A stretch of 37,237 bases of DNA, taken from the NCBI GenBank assembly GCA_012729315.1, contig JAAYDI010000132.1, forward strand, positions 1-37,237. Direction: 5' to 3'. The notes under the pieces were generated by a model, which did no database searches, had not been told where the DNA came from, and saw only the letters and a program-made list of their open reading frames with translations. The DNA is from Planctomycetaceae bacterium (GTDB lineage: Bacteria > Planctomycetota > Planctomycetia > Pirellulales > Pirellulaceae). Position numbers and translations under genes: made by a program. Positions 7,968 to 18,533 of this stretch are shown piece by piece (position 1 is the first letter of the stretch; every line of letters starts with the position of its first letter).

Positions 7968-8758
7968 AACACACGCCCCCCCTCCCGGCCGTCCGCTGCA
8001 TCCTGGTGGCCTTGGACGACGCGTGCTCCGATCATGAGACGATGGAAACGGCGGCCCGGCTGGCGGCCGACCTCCAGGCGGAACTGCAGGGCCTCTACGT
8101 CGAAGATGTCAATGCACTGCGGCTGGCAGCGCTCCCCTTCACCCAGGAAATCACGACGGCGTCCGGTGTGGCGCGGCGCATTGACCCGGAGTCGATGGAG
8201 CGCGCGATGCAGAACAAGGCGGCCCACGTGCGCCAGCTCCTGGAGCGGTCGGCCGCCCGCGCGCATATTCGCTGCTCCTTCTCCGTCACTCGCGGCCACG
8301 TCACCCAGCGGGCTCTGCTGGCCACCGGCGAGACCGACCTGGTGCTGTTCGGCTCGCGGAGCCATGCGCCGGCCACGCGGCTGCCGGCCGCGGCGCCGGC
8401 CCGCTCCGCCGTCCGACCCGTCGTGGCGGTCCTGGACGCGGCAGCGCCGCGCATCCAGACGCTCGATACCGCGGTCGCGATCAGCCAGCGCCAGCAGCGC
8501 GGGCTCGTCGTCCTGGTCCGCGGCGCACCGCCCGGGGCGGTCGAGCTGTGTGCCGACCGCGTGCGCGATCGGCTGGCAGACCGCGACGTGAACGCGCGCG
8601 TCTCGCGCATTCCCATCGACACCCTTGCCGACCTGATCCGGGCCGCACATACCCACGGCGCCGCCCTGCTGCTGCTGAGCCGCACCTGCCGGCTGCTCGA
8701 TCAGACCGCAGTGCACACGCTGCTGGAGAACCTGGACTGCCCGATCGTCCTCGGGTAA
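7964..8758 (+). CDS. Universal stress protein-like protein, 264 aa
   Basis: The start ATG overlaps the protease stop by four bases (ATGA at 7964-7967), so the pair is translationally coupled. The N-terminus 'RCILVALDDACSDHETMETAARLAADLQAELQG' (read in short parts) has the beta strand, Asp and helix pattern of the UspA fold, followed by 'LYVEDVNALRLAALPF'. A second, weaker copy of the fold begins near 'PVVAVLDAAAPRI' and ends 'NLDCPIVLG'. The ATP-binding G-x2-G-x9-GS motif is not clear ('TDLVLFGSRSH' is the nearest match), so nucleotide binding is uncertain. It may sense stress or regulate the coupled protease; this is inferred from position only. Confidence 0.65.
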   Translation: MKHTPPLPAVRCILVALDDACSDHETMETAARLAADLQAELQGLYVEDVNALRLAALPFTQEITTASGVARRIDPESMERAMQNKAAHVRQLLERSAARAHIRCSFSVTRGHVTQRALLATGETDLVLFGSRSHAPATRLPAAAPARSAVRPVVAVLDAAAPRIQTLDTAVAISQRQQRGLVVLVRGAPPGAVELCADRVRDRLADRDVNARVSRIPIDTLADLIRAAHTHGAALLLLSRTCRLLDQTAVHTLLENLDCPIVLG

Positions 8759-8955
8759 CCGGGGAACGGGAGACTGGGAAACGGGGAGTGGTACCGTTGT
8801 GCCCGCCAACGAGGCAAAACAGGCCCGTTCGCGCCCGTCACACTCGATAAAAAATATTGCCCCGGCGTGTGGGCCGCGTTAGACTTGGTGTGTCCGTACC
8901 GACCGAGCATGTCGCGATGTCTATCGTGTGTTCGCGCCGCGGGGGGTCAACACTC

Positions 8956-11900
8956 ATGATGCGGTCAGCGCCCAAGTTCGTGTTCGGGGTGGCGTGGATT
9001 GTCGGGGTGGCCTGGGGCCTGGGCAGTACACGGGGCGCCGTGCCAGCCGCGCCAGCGGAATCGCAGGTACTCTACCTGCAGACGGAGTTCCTCCCCTACA
9101 CGACGGACACCGACCAGGTGCTGCCCTATCGACTGGGCCGCGAGCTGGTCCGGCAGGCCATCCTCATGGCGGCCCGAGACGAGATGGGGCTGGCCACGCG
9201 CGATGAGACACTGCAGGAGGCGGTGCCACAACAGGCGCAGGTCACGTGGGTAATGCCCGTCGAGCGGGCGCTGCTGACCGGCAAGTGGCAGGTGAAGTTG
9301 CTGCCGGCGGAGCAGCAAGGGGATGTGATTTGGGAGAAGACCTACGACTTCGTCGTGCACGGCGGGAAGATCTACGGTGACATGGTTCCGAAGCTGGAGT
9401 CGGACACGCGCGGCGCGCTGTTGGAGGGCTTGCGGGCCGCTGGCCTGACGGGGGACAAACCACCGGTTCAGGATCCTGCGCCACCTGGGCCGGAAATCGA
9501 GCAGTGGCTGGGCCAGGTCGATATGGTGCTCCAGTTCGCTGCGGTGCGGGCGGCGCATGAGGCGATCGCGGCACATGGCGAAACACCCGAGTGGCTCGGT
9601 GTGTTGGCTCGCGGCTACGCTCACCTGGCGCTGTTGACCAACCATTACTGGAACTCGACCCCCGAAGTCTACACCGCGCGCGCCTGGCTCTACGCACAGC
9701 GACTGGTGACGGTGAGTCCATCGAGCGACCTGGCGCTGTGGCATCGCGCGTATGCCTGGGCCCTGGGGGGCACACTCCAGCACGCGCTGGAAGATCTGGC
9801 CGAACTGGAGGCACGGCAGGCTGCCACAGCGGAGGCAGCGGCAAGTGACACGCCGGCCGCTCCGCCCGCCTGGTCGAAGCTGATCAAGCCGTACTGTATG
9901 TGCGACCGCGCCGCGCTCCGCCAGCTGGCGACGGACGATGCTGCCTGCCGGCCCTGGGCTACTTTGCTGCGGTTTGCGCTGGCCAGCTTCGAGCGAGAAC
10001 CGCAGTGGATGTGGGACGCCATGCAGGAACTCCAACCAACCTGCCCGGCCGCCTATTGTGCATACAGCGACCTGGTGTATTACGGCCGCTACCTGGCCTT
10101 GTCCCGTTCGGGGGCCGCCTGGGCGCCCATGCTGTTCTCGCGCTGTGTCCCCACCAGTGTCGCCCAACTCGCCGGCTTGCCCGCTCCCGTCCAACAGCTT
10201 GTCGCCGACCAGAAGCCCACACGCGGCTGGTTGAGCAACTGGTTTTCCGGTCGCGACGGAGAGGAGTTCGGCGAGCCGTTTTCACAGGTGCCGATGGAGA
10301 TCGCGCGGCTGCTCAGGGCCGACTCGGAACAGACTGCACACGGCGAACCGTCCTGGTCCGCATTGGCCAGTTTGCTGGAGGAAGAGCAATTCGTGCAGAT
10401 TGCGCACTATTTCGGTGATGCGGTGAACGCGACAGAGTACCCACTGGCGGACGAGGTCGATCGGTTGTTGCCGCTGATCAAGAACCATCGTTACGCCCTC
10501 TTCATCGATGGTTTACGCTATTACTATGATCGAGATGTCGTGCAGCAGGCCAAACTGTACGGCGGCATCCGCGTCGTGGACCCGCGTATGAACTTATGGC
10601 CGATGTTCACTACGATGGCGAACATCCCCGATGCGCAGGGGCAGGGCCTCGGTACCGTCGCCATTGACAACGCTCATCGCAATTTCACCCTGCAGGGCAT
10701 GCGCGAGTACCTCGCCGGCTACACAATGAGGTCGAAACCAGAGGACGAAGCCTACATGAGCATGCTGGCCAACGAAATGCACGAGGTTGCTCCGCACGCG
10801 GACGTGGCTATCTACTACGCGATCACTTTCACGAAGGAGCCGACCATCGAGCAGTTGAAGACGTGGGAAGACCAGCTCAAGGAACATCCAGTCTCGTTTT
10901 CCGCACTGGCATTCCACTACTGGAAACTGAAGGACTGGGACGCCGCCGTCCGGTGCTGCAAGCGTTCTCTGGCCTCCGTCCCCACCTCCGACGCCACGAC
11001 GCTGCTGGCCGAACTGTACAAGCAACGGAAAGACTATGATAACTGGGAACGGACGCTGCTCGATTATCTGCAGACCGACGATCTGGGGCTCAAGCATCAA
11101 GGGGTACAGTCGGTGCTGGCCCGCGGTTACGCGACGCGCGGGCAATGGGCTAAAGCAAAACCGATCGCCCAAAAGTGCGCTGCGACCTGGTCTTTCACGG
11201 GCCTGTATCTGGCCAGCGAAATCTGCGAAGGACTGGCCGAGTGGGAGGCGTCGGAGCAGTACATGCGTGATCTATGTGAAGGCTACCCCACTTCCGCGGC
11301 GTACCTGTGGTACTTCTGGTGCCGGCGCACCGGGCGAGGTGACGTGGCAGCAGCGCGCAAGATGGCCGACACCTACTTTGCAGCGCCTCATCACGAGACG
11401 CGCGAGCGTGCGATCTATGAGGGTGTCTTTCACCTGCTCAACGACGATGCCGCCCAGGGCTTGGTGGCTTACCGCAAAGCGTTGTCTCCCCGGCCGTCGT
11501 TCTCCTGCACGTACATGGTCGCGCAGCTGGCACGCGCAGCAGGTGACGAGAAGCTGCGGGCAGACGTGCTCAGCACGATGCGGAAGGCCAGTGTCGAATA
11601 CGCAGAGGGAGAAGACATGATCGAGCCGGAGGTGCTCGCCCTCGGCATGGCCATCATCCAGCTCTTGGAGTCGGGGGACGCTTCGGACGAGCGGCTGAGC
11701 CGACTGGACGAACTGCTGGGCGCCGTCGGCGCGTTGGAGCGCAGTGCGTACGCCTACTATGTGGGCAAGGAACTCGAGGCACTGGGCAAACAGGCCGAAG
11801 CAGAGCAGTACTGGCGGCGCTGCCTCCAGACGCCTGGACACGATTTGCCGGCCGCAACCTTGGCGGGATATGCACTGGCCAAGCTGCACGGCACCTCGCG

Positions 11901-11970
11901 CCCAGACGCTGACGCGCTCGATGCCGACGACCTGTGGCCGCCATTGTCGGCCGCCCAGCCCGAGCCGTGA
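8956..11970 (+). CDS. Large exported TPR-like repeat protein, ~1004 aa
   Basis: The N-terminus MMRSAPKFVFGVAWIVGVA has a short basic region and a hydrophobic stretch followed by small residues ('STRGAVPAAPA'), so it reads as a Sec signal peptide. ATG 8956 is chosen because GGGGG lies about ten bases upstream; in-frame starts at 8857 and 8917 would bury the signal. The body is almost entirely helical. Helix pairs with TPR/SEL1-like spacing occur mainly after residue 600, for example 'LAFHYWKLKDWDAAVRCCKR' and 'LLAELYKQRKDYDNWERTL'. No catalytic motif is visible. It is probably a periplasmic protein-interaction scaffold, possibly for the cell envelope. I recognise no named family. Confidence 0.7.
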   Translation: MMRSAPKFVFGVAWIVGVAWGLGSTRGAVPAAPAESQVLYLQTEFLPYTTDTDQVLPYRLGRELVRQAILMAARDEMGLATRDETLQEAVPQQAQVTWVMPVERALLTGKWQVKLLPAEQQGDVIWEKTYDFVVHGGKIYGDMVPKLESDTRGALLEGLRAAGLTGDKPPVQDPAPPGPEIEQWLGQVDMVLQFAAVRAAHEAIAAHGETPEWLGVLARGYAHLALLTNHYWNSTPEVYTARAWLYAQRLVTVSPSSDLALWHRAYAWALGGTLQHALEDLAELEARQAATAEAAASDTPAAPPAWSKLIKPYCMCDRAALRQLATDDAACRPWATLLRFALASFEREPQWMWDAMQELQPTCPAAYCAYSDLVYYGRYLALSRSGAAWAPMLFSRCVPTSVAQLAGLPAPVQQLVADQKPTRGWLSNWFSGRDGEEFGEPFSQVPMEIARLLRADSEQTAHGEPSWSALASLLEEEQFVQIAHYFGDAVNATEYPLADEVDRLLPLIKNHRYALFIDGLRYYYDRDVVQQAKLYGGIRVVDPRMNLWPMFTTMANIPDAQGQGLGTVAIDNAHRNFTLQGMREYLAGYTMRSKPEDEAYMSMLANEMHEVAPHADVAIYYAITFTKEPTIEQLKTWEDQLKEHPVSFSALAFHYWKLKDWDAAVRCCKRSLASVPTSDATTLLAELYKQRKDYDNWERTLLDYLQTDDLGLKHQGVQSVLARGYATRGQWAKAKPIAQKCAATWSFTGLYLASEICEGLAEWEASEQYMRDLCEGYPTSAAYLWYFWCRRTGRGDVAAARKMADTYFAAPHHETRERAIYEGVFHLLNDDAAQGLVAYRKALSPRPSFSCTYMVAQLARAAGDEKLRADVLSTMRKASVEYAEGEDMIEPEVLALGMAIIQLLESGDASDERLSRLDELLGAVGALERSAYAYYVGKELEALGKQAEAEQYWRRCLQTPGHDLPAATLAGYALAKLHGTSRPDADALDADDLWPPLSAAQPEP

Positions 11971-12159
11971 CGTAGCGCCAGGGGAACTCGGCCGCCCGGA
12001 GTTGTGTTGGGCATCCCACACGGCCGGCAGCCTCTCCCGGTGGGCTCCGGCTTCCCTCACCATCTGCCGTGCGATATCCTTGATCCGCAAGACGACAGGG
12101 GCCGGACGAGGCGCGCGTGCCGTGTGGGCCGGCCGTTTTTCGCCGGGGGGATCCCGCGG

Positions 12160-14225
<2,066 letters not shown>

Positions 14226-14229
<4 letters not shown>

Positions 14230-14254
14230 GCCCGCTGGCAATTAAGCCTATGAT
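14226..14254 (+). promoter_or_regulatory. Sigma70-like promoter for the J-like membrane protein gene
   Basis: TTGAGC (14226-14231) and TATGAT (14249-14254) are separated by exactly 17 bases, matching the housekeeping consensus at 4/6 and 5/6 positions. The -35 overlaps the last codons of ppk1. The start codon at 14331 lies 77 bases downstream. Confidence 0.45.
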
Positions 14255-14330
14255 AGAGTGTGGTTTCCGGCTGGCGGGGCACTCGGCTTCCGAGCCTGTC
14301 GCGGAACAGTCTGTTTGAGGCGGCAGATAC

Positions 14331-15797
14331 GTGAGTGCGGCTTTCAACCCCTACCATGAATGGCTGGGCCTGGACGACGGTATCGAGGCGCCCAACTACT
14401 ACCAGTTGCTGGGCACCCCCCTGTTCACCGACGACCACGCCCAGCTGATGGCCGCGGTCGACAGGGCCCTGGTCCGGGTGCGCAGTTTTCGGCCCGGCCC
14501 CCAGGCCGCTGCGTGGGCCAGTCTGCTGGACGAACTGGCACAGGTCAAAGCCTGCTTCCAGGACCCGACGCGGAAAGCACAGTACGACGAGCGGCTGCGG
14601 CAAGGGCTGGCGCGCGGCCCGGCGAATCGCCCCGCGCGCGACAGCCTGCCACCTCTGGCCTCGGTCAATCAGAACCCGGACCTCTATCCTCCGGGCATGG
14701 CGCCGGTCATGTCACCGGCCGACTCAGACACCCACACCGCCCTGCCACCGGATCGCCGTCTACCGGATGGTGATCTACCGGATAGTGACCGACAGGGCAG
14801 GCCGATTGTGCACACGCCTGTCGCGCCGGGGCCGGTCAACGCACACGTCGGACCGCCACGTGACAATCCCGCGTCACTGCTTCCGATGGCGGCCGCGGTA
14901 GCCGCCGTGCTGGTCGTCGTGACGCTGATCGTGCTGATGATCGCCCTGCGCGACAACGCTGCGGGGGCATCGCCGGCCGCGCCGCCTCCCCTGCCCTCGA
15001 GCGCCACAGCGGCCCCCGCGCACCATCGCCAGGTGGCTGCTCCGCCGGTCGCACCGGAGTCCGCCCCCTTGCCGGCGGCGGCCCGACCGTTGGAGATCGT
15101 GCCATCCGGGCCCGAACCTCCGGTGCCCGCAGACGACCTGCAGCAGGCCGTGGCGTCCACGCCAGTTCCGGACGCGCCCGCGCCACCCGGCAATGGGCCG
15201 CCGGTGCCGCCGGAGAACGGTTCAGTGCCGGAAGCAGCGGCGTTACCAGCGGAGCTGCCAGCGGCGTTACCAGCAGAGCTGGACAAGGCGCTGCGGCAGG
15301 CGCGCGATGCCCTGGCCGATCACGACTTTCGTGTGGCGGGCCGGATCCTGGAAAAAGCGGCCACGCTGGCGGGAGACCCGGATCAGCGGGCGATGGTCGA
15401 GCGGGTGCGCGAGCTCGGACAGCGTGCCGAGCAGTTCTGGGCGGTCGTGTCTGACGCTGCAGCGCAGCTGCACGCGGCGGAAGAGCTGAGCATCGGCACG
15501 GCGGGAGAGTTGGTCGTGGTCGTGGTGGAAGCCGGGCCGGATGCGGTCACGATCCGCCGCGACGGCCGCAACGTGAAATATGCGCTGGCCGAGATGCCCG
15601 CGGGCCTGGCCCTGGCCATCGCCCGCCGGGTCGTCGACACGCGGGAAGCCGAAACGCTGGTGCTGTTCGGGGCTTGCCTGCTCACCGCCCGCGATGCGAC
15701 TCCGGCGTACGTCGAGCAGGCACGACGATACTGGGAACAGGCCCAGCAGCTTGGCGCCGACGTGGATGGCCTGCTGCACCTGCTGAACGGTGTTTAA
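14331..15797 (+). CDS. Membrane protein with planctomycete J-like N-terminal module
   Basis: Residues 1 to about 95 read 'FNPYHEWLGLDDG', 'NYYQLLGTPLFTDD' and end 'DPTRKAQYDERL'. This is the module I know from many planctomycete proteins, which resembles a J-domain in its 'Y.LLG' start and 'KA.YD..L' end but has no HPD. A Pro-rich linker, one strongly hydrophobic span ('AAAVAAVLVVVTLIVLMIA', about 184-205) and a second Pro/Ala-rich linker follow. The last 170 residues form an outer domain with helical, SLH-linker-like or TPR-like character ('ALRQARDALADHDFRVAGR'). The start is GTG 14331 with GAGG upstream. The topology suggests a cytoplasmic module joined to an outer sensor or binding domain. 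The function is unknown. Confidence 0.75.
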   Translation: MSAAFNPYHEWLGLDDGIEAPNYYQLLGTPLFTDDHAQLMAAVDRALVRVRSFRPGPQAAAWASLLDELAQVKACFQDPTRKAQYDERLRQGLARGPANRPARDSLPPLASVNQNPDLYPPGMAPVMSPADSDTHTALPPDRRLPDGDLPDSDRQGRPIVHTPVAPGPVNAHVGPPRDNPASLLPMAAAVAAVLVVVTLIVLMIALRDNAAGASPAAPPPLPSSATAAPAHHRQVAAPPVAPESAPLPAAARPLEIVPSGPEPPVPADDLQQAVASTPVPDAPAPPGNGPPVPPENGSVPEAAALPAELPAALPAELDKALRQARDALADHDFRVAGRILEKAATLAGDPDQRAMVERVRELGQRAEQFWAVVSDAAAQLHAAEELSIGTAGELVVVVVEAGPDAVTIRRDGRNVKYALAEMPAGLALAIARRVVDTREAETLVLFGACLLTARDATPAYVEQARRYWEQAQQLGADVDGLLHLLNGV

Positions 15798-15799
15798 TC

Positions 15800-15830
15800 G
15801 CAGCGGTTACGGGCAGCGGTTACGGGCAGC
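15800..15830. repeat. Two tandem copies of a 13-bp unit
   Basis: GCAGCGGTTACGG occurs at 15800-15812 and again at 15813-15825, followed by GCAGC. It lies directly after the stop of the membrane protein gene. I see no hairpin or known site in it. Confidence 0.8.
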
Positions 15831-15993
15831 ACCGAGCGGGAGCAAGCGGAGGGCGAGGCACGGGATCCGGCGCCCTCCGGCCCTGCACCGCCTCAGGCCG
15901 GCGCACAGCTACCGGTGGTCGCGGTCGCGGTTTCTATCTCTAATCTAAGATCCTCGGGCCGACGTTCTGGCGTTCTCCGTCCCGGTTCCTCAC

Positions 15994-16022
15994 TTGACAC
16001 CCATACGGTACAAATGTACAGT
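15994..16022 (+). promoter_or_regulatory. Promoter of the imu operon
   Basis: A perfect TTGACA (15994-15999) lies 17 bases before TACAGT (16017-16022; 4/6 to TATAAT). A transcript would begin near 16029, only about ten bases before the GTG of imuA, with GAGG (16029-16032) at its very start. The -10 and the end of the spacer are covered by the palindrome at 16008-16019. Confidence 0.65.
16008..16019. promoter_or_regulatory. Probable LexA operator, GTAC-AAAT-GTAC
   Basis: A perfect 4-4-4 palindrome overlaps the -10 element and spacer of the imu promoter, where a repressor would block RNA polymerase. imuA-imuB-dnaE2 operons are LexA-controlled in most bacteria that have them. The arms differ from the Firmicute/Actinobacterial GAAC-N4-GTTC box but keep its 4-4-4 geometry. 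I saw no second copy in the window and no lexA gene, so assignment to LexA is inference. Confidence 0.5.
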
Positions 16023-16039
16023 AGCAGTGAGGTACTGGC

Positions 16040-16831
16040 GTGAACTCACCAATTCCCATCCTGAACCCGCCCACCGCGTTGCTCGTGGATTCCCTGCGTG
16101 CCCGGCTGGCACGTTGGGAAGCCGGGCGACCGGAGCGGGATCCGGCCCGGATTTCGAGTGGTTGTCCGGCCTTGGACCGTCTTTTGCCGTGGGGTGGCTT
16201 GCCGCGGGGTGTGCTGATTGAGTGTCTGGAAGAGGAGGAGGAGGCGGGTGCCGGGGGAGCCGGCATGGTGGCGCTGCTTCTGGCTCGGCAGGCAGCCTTG
16301 GAGGGGGGCGCGATTGTGGTTCTGGACCCGCAGCATGTTTTTTATCCGCCGGCTGCAGTGCTGCTGGGAATCGACCTGGACGCGTTGCTGGTGGTACGTG
16401 TTTCGCAGGTTCGCGATCAGTTGTGGGCGCTGGACCAATGCCTGCGGTGTCCGGCCGTGGCAGCGGTCTGGGCTCCGTTGGCGCAGCTTTCCGCGCGCGA
16501 TTTTCGGCGTCTGCAACTGGCGGCTGAAAGTGGCAGCGGGCTGGGGATCCTGGTACGGGGCAGTGCCGCGCGGCGGCAACCTTCGTGGTCTGCCCTGCAG
16601 TTGTCGATTCATCCGTGCGTCTGTGGCCGGGAGGAGGTGCGTACGGGTCGGCGACTGCGTGTGGAGCTTGCGCGGTGTCGGCAGGTCTGGAGTGGTGGAA
16701 CGGTGGAGCTGGAAATTGATGAAGTTACTGGCGTGATGCAGGCTGTGAGTGGTCCTCATGAAGCGTATTCTGTGCCTCCGGCTGCCGAGTTGGCCTATTC
16801 AGCGTCTGGTCGTCGCTCAGCCCGCGCTTAA
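16040..16831 (+). CDS. imuA: ImuA, RecA-like component of the mutasome
   Basis: ImuA supports ImuB and DnaE2 in SOS-induced error-prone lesion bypass. The protein has the typical ImuA N-terminal layout: 'SSGCPALDRLLPWGGLPRGVLIE' (in parts) followed by a RecA-like core. The P-loop is degenerate: 'EEEEEAGAGGAGM' stands where RecA has GPESSGKT, so the Walker lysine is missing, as I expect for this family. Strands such as 'GAIVVLDPQHVFYPPAA' and 'AVAAVWAPL' follow. GTG 16040 has GAGG seven bases upstream. The 263-residue length is normal. The 3' end overlaps imuB by 74 bases, which implies coupled translation. Confidence 0.85.
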   Translation: MNSPIPILNPPTALLVDSLRARLARWEAGRPERDPARISSGCPALDRLLPWGGLPRGVLIECLEEEEEAGAGGAGMVALLLARQAALEGGAIVVLDPQHVFYPPAAVLLGIDLDALLVVRVSQVRDQLWALDQCLRCPAVAAVWAPLAQLSARDFRRLQLAAESGSGLGILVRGSAARRQPSWSALQLSIHPCVCGREEVRTGRRLRVELARCRQVWSGGTVELEIDEVTGVMQAVSGPHEAYSVPPAAELAYSASGRRSARA

Positions 16832-18422
16832 AGGTCGCGTGATCATCCTGCACGATCACGAGCCGCGTCGCGGGCAGTGTGTGTTGGCTTGTTCTCAGGC
16901 CGCCTATCGACTTGGCGTGCGGCGCGGCATGCCGCTCAGCGAAGCCACGACCTTCGACCCGGCGGCGTACATCGCGCCACACGATGCGGCTGCAGACGCC
17001 GCAGCGCTGGCCGCACTGGCTCAGTGGTGCGAGCGGTTCAGTCCGCTGGTGGGGCTGGACCAGCACGCGTCGTTTGCACCGGGGATTCAGCCTTCCTCCG
17101 GCGTGCCCGATTACCTGCTGCTCGACGTTACCGGCCTGGCTTCGCACTTCGGCGGCGAACCGGCGCTGGCGCGTCAGGTGGCGGAAGCGTTGGAGCAACG
17201 GGGCTACTGTGTTCGAGTGGCGCTGGCCGGCACGCTGAGTGCCGCATGGGCATTGGCGCATTATGCCACGCAGTCAGCGCAGCGGCTGGTTCCTGCGGAC
17301 GCCGATCCTCCAGGTGGTGGTTCCACCTACCTGGTGGTATCAGCTACCGACAGCTGGACCGTCTTGCAATCGTTACCGATTCGCGCGTTACGCCTGCCGG
17401 CCGACACGATCGCGCTGCTCGAACAACTCGGTCTGCTGCAGATCGGCCAGCTGGCGGCTTTACCGCGAGGAAGTCTGGCTTCGCGGTTTGGCGATCTCCT
17501 CCTGCAGCGGTGGGACCAACTACGGGGGCAGGCGGCCGAGGTGCTGGTGGCACATCGGGCGCCGCCCGTGTTCCAGGCCGACAGGTTCCTGGAACATCCC
17601 ACCGATCGTCATCCGGTGCTGGTTTCGCTGCTGGCACAAATGCTCGTTCAGGTGGTTCGCCACGTGGCAGCGCGCGGCGCGGGCGTTCTTGCGCTGGAGT
17701 GCCACTTGCGCTGTGCCATGTCGGCGCGGCGGCAGCAGGCGCGGCCGGATCCATCCTCTGTGACGGCAGAGGCGGAAACCGTGACCCTGCGGATCAATCT
17801 GTTTCAGCCGACGGTGTCGGTGGAGCACCTGACGCAGCTGGTGCAGCTGCAATTGGAGCAGCTGGTGCTGCCGGGACTGGTAGAGCAGCTGGTGTTGGAA
17901 GCTGTGCACACGGCGCCTCTGGTGCGCCGCCAGCGAGAGTTGTTTCCGGACCGTGGCCGGTCTGCACCACTGCAGCTGGCGCAGCTGGTGGATCGTCTGA
18001 GCAGCCGGCTGGGATCGGCCGCGGTGGTGCGTCCCCAGCTGGAAGCTGACAGGCAACCGGAACGGGCCTTCCGTTATGTCTCGCTCACTGCACGGCGACG
18101 TACACGCAGCCGCGCGCCGCAGCCGGCGTTTCAAGGGCTGCACGGAGCGTGTCTGGCACGCCCTCTTCATCTGCGTTCGCCACCCCTTGCGCTGCCGGTA
18201 ATCGCTGTTGTCCCCGACGGCCCTCCCGTCCGTTTTCACTTCCAGCGGCGTACGCACCACATCGCCCGCTACTGGGGTCCCGAACGGATTGAAACCGGCT
18301 GGTGGCGCGGGCGATCGGTACGGCGCGATTACTATCGGGTGGAAACCGACCAGGGGCACTGGTTCTGGATCTTTCGGCAACTCGATGACAACCAGTGGTT
18401 CCTGCACGGCTTGTTCGGTTGA
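16758..18422 (+). CDS. imuB: ImuB, non-catalytic Y-family polymerase homologue
   Basis: The N-terminus 'MKRILCLRLPSWPIQRL' replaces the DxD-type catalytic start of active Y-family polymerases (there is no metal-binding Asp), as known for ImuB. The rest of the palm/finger region is recognisable: 'YLLLDVTGLASHFGGEPA' and 'VALAGTLSAAWALAHYA'. The ImuB-specific C-terminus is complete, with 'GPERIETGWW', 'RDYYRVETDQG' and 'WFLHGLF'. 'QRELF' at residues 392-396 fits the beta-clamp-binding pentapeptide QxxLF. ImuB bridges ImuA, DnaE2 and the clamp. ATG 16758 is chosen over a GTG nine bases earlier because the family starts with the MKR-like block. The length is 554 aa. Confidence 0.9.
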   Translation: MKRILCLRLPSWPIQRLVVAQPALKGRVIILHDHEPRRGQCVLACSQAAYRLGVRRGMPLSEATTFDPAAYIAPHDAAADAAALAALAQWCERFSPLVGLDQHASFAPGIQPSSGVPDYLLLDVTGLASHFGGEPALARQVAEALEQRGYCVRVALAGTLSAAWALAHYATQSAQRLVPADADPPGGGSTYLVVSATDSWTVLQSLPIRALRLPADTIALLEQLGLLQIGQLAALPRGSLASRFGDLLLQRWDQLRGQAAEVLVAHRAPPVFQADRFLEHPTDRHPVLVSLLAQMLVQVVRHVAARGAGVLALECHLRCAMSARRQQARPDPSSVTAEAETVTLRINLFQPTVSVEHLTQLVQLQLEQLVLPGLVEQLVLEAVHTAPLVRRQRELFPDRGRSAPLQLAQLVDRLSSRLGSAAVVRPQLEADRQPERAFRYVSLTARRRTRSRAPQPAFQGLHGACLARPLHLRSPPLALPVIAVVPDGPPVRFHFQRRTHHIARYWGPERIETGWWRGRSVRRDYYRVETDQGHWFWIFRQLDDNQWFLHGLFG

Positions 18423-18533
18423 GGGGCTATTCCGGAGTTCGTAGGGACATTTTCGCCGGGGCAGACGGGTCAGGCGGTCTGGAGGACGTGGGGAGCCTGG
18501 CGCGCCGTTCGCCTGTGCAGAAGGACCGCTGTG

